In this document: piece by piece, positions 59,251 through 64,000 of the stretch
Layout: every line of letters begins with the position of its first letter
Position numbering within the stretch: the first letter of the stretch is position 1
Origin: Flavobacterium difficile
Lineage (GTDB): Bacteria; Bacteroidota; Bacteroidia; Flavobacteriales; Flavobacteriaceae
Direction of reading: 5' to 3'
NCBI RefSeq assembly: GCF_011392115.1
Contig: NZ_JAAJBT010000006.1
Location: 62,001 to 126,000, forward strand
DNA: 64,000 nt
Program-made: the position numbers and the translations under genes
The notes under the pieces: model-generated
Told to the model about the DNA's origin: nothing
Databases searched by the model: none
Seen by the model: the letters and a program-made list of their open reading frames with translations, nothing else

Positions 59251-60168
59251 ATGAACGCTAAAACGTTATTTCAAGGAATCGTATTGGCAAGTGCTATAAC
59301 TTTTTTGCCGAATCCAACTTTTGCTCAAAACAACAGATTAAATCAGGCTGTACAGCCCGTATACAAAAGTTTCGAGTTGCGAATAGATAAAGCCATGACT
59401 GATGCGCAATTGAAACAAGATGAAACGGATGCTAAGAAGTTCGATTTTGAAGTTGCTTTTACTGGAGTGAAGCGTAACGATAAAAAAGAAATTACAGCTA
59501 TTAAAATTGCTTATAAAGACAAAGAAGGCAATTCGGGTAATTATAATGTAAGTTCAGAAACACCAATTGCAACCATTTCTATTACGAAACAATTTGATGA
59601 AAAAGGAAAAGGATTAATCAATATTCAATCTGGCGATAAAAGAAATGATATTTTTGGTAATGGTTTTGCAGGTTTAGGAAATGGCTTCGAAATGAATAAT
59701 TTCGATGATATCTTCAACAACAACATGTTCAAAGGATTAATGGATAACAATACCATCGATTTAGATAAATTCAAAGAATTACAAAAAGGATTTTCAATGG
59801 ATTCATTAGGTGGAAAATTTAAATCTTTTACATTTAAAGATGGTGAAATGTTAGGAGATAACCCAGACATGAAGTTAGAAGAAGAATCCACAGATGAAAA
59901 CGGTGTAACCACAAAAAAATATTCAGATGGAAAAGGAAATACTATGATTTTTTCTGAAAAAAGTTTTTCATCTGACGGCAATTCTGACGATTTAGAAAAA
60001 TTTAAAAAAGAACAAAAAATTCAAATTCAAAAAGGATTTAAATCCGATTCGTCTTCAAAATCCGATTTAGAACAATTGAAAGAAGAATTAGAAAAAACAA
60101 AATCAGACTTAGAAAAACTAAAAACCGACTTGCGAAAAGGCAGTAAAGGAGTAAAAGGAGGGAAGTAG
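59251..60168 (+). CDS. Secreted hypothetical protein, likely partner of the M56 system
   Basis: 305 residues. Signal peptide to about 25 (P-T-F-A-Q). No named family. The segment at ~40-100 (K-K-F-D-F-E-V-A-F-T-G-V-K-R-N-D-K-K-E-I) resembles a region of the M56 protein's exposed domain (S-F-K-L-R-I-S-N-V-E-R-N-R-N-N-E-I). A Gly/Asn/Phe-rich middle (about 130-160) is followed by a Lys/Glu/Leu coiled coil (about 250-295). Context suggests an envelope component of the same signalling unit; function unknown. Confidence 0.78.
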   Translation: MNAKTLFQGIVLASAITFLPNPTFAQNNRLNQAVQPVYKSFELRIDKAMTDAQLKQDETDAKKFDFEVAFTGVKRNDKKEITAIKIAYKDKEGNSGNYNVSSETPIATISITKQFDEKGKGLINIQSGDKRNDIFGNGFAGLGNGFEMNNFDDIFNNNMFKGLMDNNTIDLDKFKELQKGFSMDSLGGKFKSFTFKDGEMLGDNPDMKLEEESTDENGVTTKKYSDGKGNTMIFSEKSFSSDGNSDDLEKFKKEQKIQIQKGFKSDSSSKSDLEQLKEELEKTKSDLEKLKTDLRKGSKGVKGGK

Positions 60169-60232
60169 TAGTTTTTAGTCACTGTTTTCAGTCTCAGTCT
60201 CAGTCTCAGTTTTCAGTCACAGTTTTTAGTTA
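60168..60232. repeat. Simple repeat array CAGTCT / AGTTTTC
   Basis: CAGTCT three times plus AGTTTTC, AGTTTTT and AGTCAC variants, directly after the stop codon of the 59251 gene. Same motif class as 3050-3205. Confidence 0.85.
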
Positions 60233-60274
60233 ATTGTATTGTGATATTGACACTGTCGAAATATTTTAAATATC

Positions 60275-60313
60275 AAAAAAAGCCAGAATTTCGAACGAAA
60301 TTCTGGCTTTTTT
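60275..60313. terminator. Bidirectional terminator
   Basis: AAAAAAAGCCAGAATTTCG pairs with CGAAATTCTGGCTTTTTTT between the convergent 59251 gene and smpB. Just beyond it, heptads AAATCGT-AAATCGT-AAATCCC (60320-60340) run up to the smpB stop. Confidence 0.88.
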
Positions 60314-60343
60314 ATTCGTAAATCGTAAATCGTAAATCCCAAA

Positions 60344-60802
60344 TTACCTAAACTCTTTTTTAATTCGGGCGATATCACGTTTAGTATCGTTTTCTTTTAG
60401 GGTTTCCCTTTTGTCGTAATTTTTCTTCCCTCTGCATAAAGCAATTTCTACTTTTGCGAAACCTTTTTCATTGGTATAAAGTTTCAAAGGAACAATGGTC
60501 AAACCTTTATTATCTGAATCTTTATCTAATTTTTTTAATTCTTTTTTATTTAAAAGTAATTTGCGTTCGCTCTTGGCTTTGTGGTTATAATGTGTACCAA
60601 AAGCATATTCTTCAATGGTAGCATTTATCAAAAATAATTCAGTTCGGTCATTAAATTCGCAAAAACTTTCTGCGATAGAAGCTTTTCCTAAACGTATCGA
60701 TTTAATTTCAGTACCAGTTAATACAATACCAGCGTTATATTTGTCTATAATTTCATAGTCAAAACGCGCACGTTTGTTTAAAATGTTTATAATCTTTTGC
60801 AT
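60344..60802 (-). CDS. smpB: SsrA-binding protein
   Basis: 152 residues. Binds tmRNA and brings it to stalled ribosomes. N-R-A-R-F-D-Y-E-I (about 9-17), [13 protein letters not shown] (about 25-37), E-S-F-C-E-F (about 45), [10 protein letters not shown] (about 80-89), and the basic tail (K-K-N-Y-D-K-R-E-T...D-I-A-R-I-K-K) are all present. ssrA is not in this window. Promoter box TAATTTTG at 60810-60817, eight bases from the ATG, suggests a leaderless mRNA. Confidence 0.96.
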   Translation of the reverse strand: MQKIINILNKRARFDYEIIDKYNAGIVLTGTEIKSIRLGKASIAESFCEFNDRTELFLINATIEEYAFGTHYNHKAKSERKLLLNKKELKKLDKDSDNKGLTIVPLKLYTNEKGFAKVEIALCRGKKNYDKRETLKENDTKRDIARIKKEFR

Positions 60803-60809
60803 AGTAAGG

Positions 60810-60817
60810 CAAAATTA
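60810..60817 (-). promoter_or_regulatory. -7 box for smpB
   Basis: TAATTTTG on the minus strand, 7 bases before the ATG at 60802. Confidence 0.45.
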
Positions 60818-61017
60818 AGGTTTATTTTTGAAATAGCCACAAAAAATAAGTTGGCTTGCAAACATCAATATAGATAAACTATACCGTATGGCTGATATAA
60901 AACAAAAATCAGCTACATGTGAAAGAAAAAAATTATTTTTACGATTTACATTTGTTCATAATTATAAAATAATGTATTTTTATAATACTTAACCGTACTA
61001 ACTTAAAAATTTAAATT

Positions 61018-61296
61018 ATGAGCGATTTTCAACTGACTGAAAAAGAAGATGTTGTTTCTTTAAAGTTTCCTAACAAAGAAGTAATGTCCGATAAAGAAGA
61101 TATATTACAACGTAAATCTGATTTAGAGCGCGCTTTAACATTAGGAAATCTTGAGCATTTAAAAATTAAGATTTTTTATGAAGATGATTCTTCGAAAAGA
61201 GTAACAGAGACAACCGTATGGGGAATTACTGCAGATGAAGTTATTCTTAAAAAAGGAGTGGTTATTCCTATAAATAGAATTCATAAAATTATATAA
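61018..61296 (+). CDS. Conserved hypothetical protein
   Basis: 92 residues, soluble, no recognised family. Acidic N-terminal half (E-K-E-D-V-V-S-L-K-F-P-N-K-E-V) and a C-terminal beta-rich part (E-T-T-V-W-G-I-T-A-D-E-V-I-L-K-K-G-V-V-I-P-I-N-R-I-H-K-I). The latter resembles an Sm/SH3-like small barrel in pattern, but I would not assign it. The start ATG is preceded by a clean A-rich leader. Cotranscription with 61319 is likely (22-base gap). Confidence 0.75.
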   Translation: MSDFQLTEKEDVVSLKFPNKEVMSDKEDILQRKSDLERALTLGNLEHLKIKIFYEDDSSKRVTETTVWGITADEVILKKGVVIPINRIHKII

Positions 61297-61318
61297 AACT
61301 AAACTAAAACTATTTAAG

Positions 61319-61960
61319 ATGAAGAAAATCCTATTATTGTGCATGTCTGTTCTATTGACGTTTGGAGTAACGGCTCAAGAAACAGAAGCTGGCGAAAAGA
61401 GAGCTAAAACTGAAAAAGCTAAGAAAGCGTTGTTAGCTAAAGAGAAAAAAGAAAAAGCTAAAAAAGTTGCCGAAGTCGCTAAAGCTAAAAAAGAAGCAAC
61501 GGAAAAGAAAGAAGCCGCTAAAGCTAAAGTTGCTAAAGAAAAAATAGCTGCAAAAGCAAAAGTAGCAGAAAAAAAAGCTAAAGAAACGAAAGAAGAAGCA
61601 GATAAAATTAAAGCTAGTAAAGAAAAGGCTAGTAAAGCAAAAGCCACCGCAAAAGCAAAAGCCGAAAAAGCTAAGGAAAGTAAAGCGTCCGCTACCGGAA
61701 CGGCAAAAGCTACTGCCACTAAAACAGAAGCTAAAGCAAAAACAGCGGCTACTAAAGCAGAAACAAAAGTAAAGAAAAAAACACCTGCTGAAATTCAAGA
61801 AGACATAAAAGAAACTCCTGCTTCTAAAGCAGCTGAGAAAAAAGTTGCCGACAAAGTTACTGGTACTTATAAAGGTAGAAAAGTATTTACGGGTCCCAGA
61901 GGTGGAAGATATTACATTAATAAAAATGGTAACAAAACCTACATTGGCGACGATAAATAA
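61319..61960 (+). CDS. Secreted Ala/Lys-rich protein with C-terminal basic adaptor-like domain
   Basis: 213 residues. Signal peptide to about 19 (G-V-T-A-Q). Residues ~25-170 are a low-complexity Ala-Lys-Glu repeat (K-A-K-K, A-K-A-K-V, A-A-K-A-K), histone-H1-like and probably a long single helix. The C-terminal ~30 residues, Y-K-G-R-K-V-F-T-G-P-R-G-G-R-Y-Y and Y-I-N-K-N-G-N-K-T-Y-I, resemble the PBCV-specific basic adaptor domain. An exported strongly basic protein could bind nucleic acid or anionic surface polymers. The high-Ala/Lys coding makes long antisense frames that are not genes. Confidence 0.75.
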   Translation: MKKILLLCMSVLLTFGVTAQETEAGEKRAKTEKAKKALLAKEKKEKAKKVAEVAKAKKEATEKKEAAKAKVAKEKIAAKAKVAEKKAKETKEEADKIKASKEKASKAKATAKAKAEKAKESKASATGTAKATATKTEAKAKTAATKAETKVKKKTPAEIQEDIKETPASKAAEKKVADKVTGTYKGRKVFTGPRGGRYYINKNGNKTYIGDDK

Positions 61961-61984
61961 AGGTTAATATTATATTAAATTTCA

Positions 61985-62023
61985 AAATCCCATATTGTTT
62001 TAAACATGATATGGGTTTTTTTT
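61985..62023 (+). terminator. Terminator after the Ala/Lys-rich gene
   Basis: CCCATAT (61989-61995) pairs with ATATGGG (62009-62015), followed by a run of eight T. Confidence 0.75.
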
Positions 62024-62026
62024 ATG

Positions 62027-62034
62027 TAGTTTTG
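62027..62034 (+). promoter_or_regulatory. -7 box for the 48-residue gene
   Basis: TAGTTTTG, 17 bases before the ATG at 62052. Confidence 0.45.
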
Positions 62035-62051
62035 CGCCAAATTAAAAAATA

Positions 62052-62198
62052 ATGTTTAAAATTTTAGCTAAAATTAATAAAGCCATTTTGCCAAGTTATT
62101 CTAAGCAACGTCTTGATTTAGCGAAAGCTACAAAATTACAGAAAGCAATTATTGCTTGGCGTTATTATGTTACAATAAATGCTTTAGAAAAAAAGTAA
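62052..62198 (+). CDS. Small conserved hypothetical protein (48 residues)
   Basis: A basic 48-residue protein, M-F-K-I-L-A-K-I-N-K at the start, then L-D-L-A-K-A-T-K-L-Q-K-A-I-I-A-W-R-Y-Y-V-T. It lies between its own promoter box and the tRNA-Arg promoter. Coding is supported by the promoter, a clean ATG and the amphipathic helical sequence; I recall similar short proteins in other Flavobacteriaceae. Possibly ribosome- or membrane-associated; function unknown. Confidence 0.7.
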   Translation: MFKILAKINKAILPSYSKQRLDLAKATKLQKAIIAWRYYVTINALEKK

Positions 62199-62228
62199 AA
62201 ATATATTTTTAAATTTAGAATTTAGTTC

Positions 62229-62236
62229 TATATTTG
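62229..62236 (+). promoter_or_regulatory. -7 box for tRNA-Arg
   Basis: TATATTTG, 15 bases before the first base of the tRNA. Confidence 0.55.
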
Positions 62237-62251
62237 CACTCACAAAAATAA

Positions 62252-62325
62252 GGCCTCGTGGCGCAACTGAATAGCGCATCTGATTACGGCTCAGAAGGTT
62301 TCTGGTTTGAATCCAGACGAGGTCA
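62252..62325 (+). tRNA. tRNA-Arg (anticodon ACG)
   Basis: 74-base cloverleaf. Acceptor GGCCTCG (62252-62258) pairs with CGAGGTC (62318-62324) including one G-U. The anticodon stem TCTGA/TCAGA encloses the loop TTACGGC with anticodon ACG (A34 expected to be deaminated to inosine). T arm TCTGG-TTTGAAT-CCAGA. CCA is not encoded (discriminator A, then CAC). A terminator follows directly. Confidence 0.96.
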
Positions 62326-62326
62326 C

Positions 62327-62358
62327 AAAAAAAGCATCAAGAAATTGATGCTTTTTTT
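62327..62358 (+). terminator. tRNA-Arg terminator
   Basis: AAAAAAAGCATCAA pairs with TTGATGCTTTTTTT around a GAAA tetraloop, starting two bases after the tRNA. Confidence 0.92.
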
Positions 62359-62416
62359 ATTTAACTCTTTTTCTGCAAAAAGATATCTTAGTGTATTTGA
62401 ATTTCGTAAAATTGCA

Positions 62417-63064
62417 CTATCTTTCTTTATTTTTAGAAAATAGTTCGGCCTTCCGAAGCTTCATTTCTTCTGCAATTAGCAAATTATTTCCACCTAATTC
62501 CTCTAATTTTGAAACAATAGAAGTATAACTTTCTTCGTCTTTATTTTGACTTAATTTAAACGTATTGTCAATGGTTTCAACCTTAATTTCAAAACCTACA
62601 ATAGCTGGCATGTACTTGTTTAAATATTCTTTTGGTAAGTTGTCGAAAATAGTTGGTGACTCCATATCATTGTTTTCAAATTTTAAAGTGAATTTTTTCA
62701 TTAATGTAGCCAAACCTTCATTTGTCATAAAATTCATCTTACCTTTTACATGAACACTCATGTAATTCCAAGTCGAACCACTTTGAGGCGAATTATACCA
62801 AGTAGCACTAACATAAGCACTTGGTCCACTAAAAACTACTAAACAATTAGGATTTTCAATAAAAGCTTTATGATGATCGGTATTTCGCATGATGTGACCT
62901 TGCAAATAAAGTTCTTCATTTCTTACTTCTAATACTAAAGGTATTTGAGTAGCAACTTGTTCACCAGAAATAAAACTTCCAGTTAAAAAAGCAAATGGAT
63001 ATTTTTCAATGAAATCTAAAATTATTTCTTTATCATTTTCTTTGAAATAGGAATATTGATACAT
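62417..63064 (-). CDS. PaiB-family FMN-binding protein
   Basis: 215 residues, split-barrel flavin-binding fold of the PaiB/FMN-binding negative regulator family. M-Y-Q-Y-S-Y-F-K-E-N-D near the start (members often begin M-Y-x-P-x-x-F), F-A-F-L-T-G-S-F (about 23-30), A-T-Q-I-P-L-V, G-H-I-M-R-N-T-D-H-H-K (about 56-66), Y-V-S-A-T-W-Y (about 83-89) and W-N-Y-M-S-V-H-V-K-G (about 99-108) follow the family. The regulatory role is by homology to Bacillus PaiB. Confidence 0.88.
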   Translation of the reverse strand: MYQYSYFKENDKEIILDFIEKYPFAFLTGSFISGEQVATQIPLVLEVRNEELYLQGHIMRNTDHHKAFIENPNCLVVFSGPSAYVSATWYNSPQSGSTWNYMSVHVKGKMNFMTNEGLATLMKKFTLKFENNDMESPTIFDNLPKEYLNKYMPAIVGFEIKVETIDNTFKLSQNKDEESYTSIVSKLEELGGNNLLIAEEMKLRKAELFSKNKER

Positions 63065-63117
63065 ATGAATAGTTTTGTATTTTTTTGTAATTAATTAAAC
63101 AGTATTTGATTACTTTT

Positions 63118-64000
63118 TTATTGATGTTTTCTGGGCTCATTGCTTTCATGAAGTACCATTTCGGAATGTAAAAATTCTGCAGCTGCCTTAGAGTCTTTCA
63201 CTTTTACGGCACTTCTCGCTAACATTTCATTTTCAAAATCCGTTAAAATAGATTTTCTAATACCAGTATTTTTCCAATACGATTCAGCTTTTTTAATAAA
63301 TCTTGCTAAAGATAGGGCATCTAAGAGCGCTTGGTTAGCACCTTGGCCTTTAAAAGGACTCATAGGATGAGCGGCATCTCCAAGTAATGTGACGGAATTA
63401 CTTTTTTCTAATGATTCAGTCGTTAGTAAAGTTCTATCATAAACTGGATATCCCGAAATTTCTGTTTCTTGTGTAGCTTGCATTATTTCTGGAATCGGAC
63501 TGTGCCATTGTGTTCTTCTGCAAGCTTCTTCCTTTAAAGCTTTTGCTCCTTTTTTACTTAGTTTTATGGCTTCAGCTTCCGACATAGGAAAACTAAATTG
63601 CCACATTATTTTTGTTGAAGAATAAGGCATCATGTAAATTCTTTCAAAACCATTGGCCGTTTGAAAAACAGTTTCTGAATCTAATAAAGAATTGGATCTG
63701 TTTTTTAAAGCATCAAGGGAACAAATCCCCAAGATTACAATACAGTTCAAATAACGTAAAGGAGCAATAGAATCGCCTAGTAATAATTTTCTCACAGTAC
63801 TTCTTATTCCATCAGCTCCAACGATTAAATCGGCAGTATAGTTTTTAATTTTCCCGTTTACATCAAAACTAATTGTATTATTTTCTGAGGTATCAAGGTG
63901 AATCAATTGATGTCCCCATTTTACATTTTCAATTCCACCAAGTTGTTCTAAAAGTACCAATCGTAATGCTTGTCGTGCTATATGAACATTTGAATGTTTT
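63118..64000 (-). CDS. FAD-dependent monooxygenase (5' end outside window)
   Basis: The frame stays open to the window edge (upstream residues include S-N-V-H-I-A-R-Q-A-L-R-L), so the first codon at 63960 is not the start. V-G-A-D-G-I-R-S-T-V-R-K (NADPH/FAD D-G motif) and L-L-G-D-A-A-H-P-M-S-P-F-K-G-Q-G-A-N-Q-A (G-D motif) identify a PHBH-type aromatic/flavin monooxygenase. The N-terminal G-x-G-x-x-G is outside. Substrate unknown. The stop is 53 bases before the PaiB-like gene start. Confidence 0.88.
   Translation of the reverse strand, partial: KHSNVHIARQALRLVLLEQLGGIENVKWGHQLIHLDTSENNTISFDVNGKIKNYTADLIVGADGIRSTVRKLLLGDSIAPLRYLNCIVILGICSLDALKNRSNSLLDSETVFQTANGFERIYMMPYSSTKIMWQFSFPMSEAEAIKLSKKGAKALKEEACRRTQWHSPIPEIMQATQETEISGYPVYDRTLLTTESLEKSNSVTLLGDAAHPMSPFKGQGANQALLDALSLARFIKKAESYWKNTGIRKSILTDFENEMLARSAVKVKDSKAAAEFLHSEMVLHESNEPRKHQ

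Noticed and set aside
61375..61798. Long antisense frames rich in Phe/Ser/Ala/Cys
   Set aside because: They mirror the Ala/Lys repeats of the 61319 gene, whose low-complexity codons leave few stops on the other strand.
63118..63960. FAD monooxygenase starting at 63960
   Set aside because: The frame continues upstream to the window edge with family-like sequence, so 63960 is only an internal TTG.

Overview
The window is AT-rich DNA from a member of the Flavobacteriaceae, most likely Flavobacterium or a close relative. This rests on gldF and gldG gliding-motility genes, Bacteroidota-type promoters (TAnnTTTG near -7, sometimes a TTG about 20 bases upstream), near-absence of Shine-Dalgarno leaders, an HMG-CoA synthase (mevalonate pathway), and families typical of this group (DUF6952, DUF6428, DUF6660, DUF3347). 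No species call is possible from the sequence alone.

Layout. 1-8978 is mostly housekeeping: DoxX/thioredoxin-like protein (cut by the window edge), DUF1599, folP, rlmH, yebC, an extended RluA-type pseudouridine synthase, a single-copy REP-associated tyrosine transposase (RAYT) bracketed by perfect or near-perfect palindromes, hutI and corA. 9069-11691 is an arsenic operon (arsR, DUF6428, ArsC-like phosphatase, ACR3 efflux). 11791-15872 is a peroxide-defence group (DUF6952, thioredoxin, AhpC, KatG). 16056-20824 holds an amino-acid permease, HMG-CoA synthase, a DUF4349 lipoprotein and an unknown acidic-tailed protein.

21079-45077 is a ~24.0 kb integrated element. It is bounded by a 14-bp direct repeat (TATTTTCCGATACA) whose right copy lies in the last codons of mnmE, encoding the C-terminal C-I-G-K motif. 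All its genes run on the minus strand. The right third is the recombination/replication module (double-HTH zinc-finger protein, tyrosine integrase, an unknown gene overlapping it, excisionase-like HTH, zinc-finger protein, DUF3987, DUF6371). The rest is a copper/heavy-metal cargo: CusA-type RND pump fused to a TolC-type outer-membrane channel, CusB adaptor, P1B ATPase, several HMA metallochaperone-like proteins, two DUF3347 proteins, TlpA thioredoxin, an HMA-AraC regulator, MerC-like and MauE-like membrane proteins, and a multicopper oxidase with a C-terminal CopB-like barrel. I see no relaxase or conjugation genes, so it looks like a non-conjugative integrative element.

45063-64000 returns to the core genome: mnmE, dnaN, gldG/gldF, a monooxygenase, SAM hydroxide adenosyltransferase, phoH, purC, tcdA, a TatD hydrolase, an MFS transporter, a BlaI/BlaR1-type repressor-protease pair with three 20-bp-phased operator sites, smpB, an Ala/Lys-rich secreted protein, tRNA-Arg(ACG), a PaiB-like protein and a truncated FAD monooxygenase.

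Across the core regions there are several classes of intergenic repeats: 7-base-period tandem arrays that run up to stop codons, a ~105-bp element with inverted ends GCCACGAAT/ATTCGTGGC, and the RAYT-linked palindromes. The ~105-bp element and the palindromes were not seen inside the metal island.
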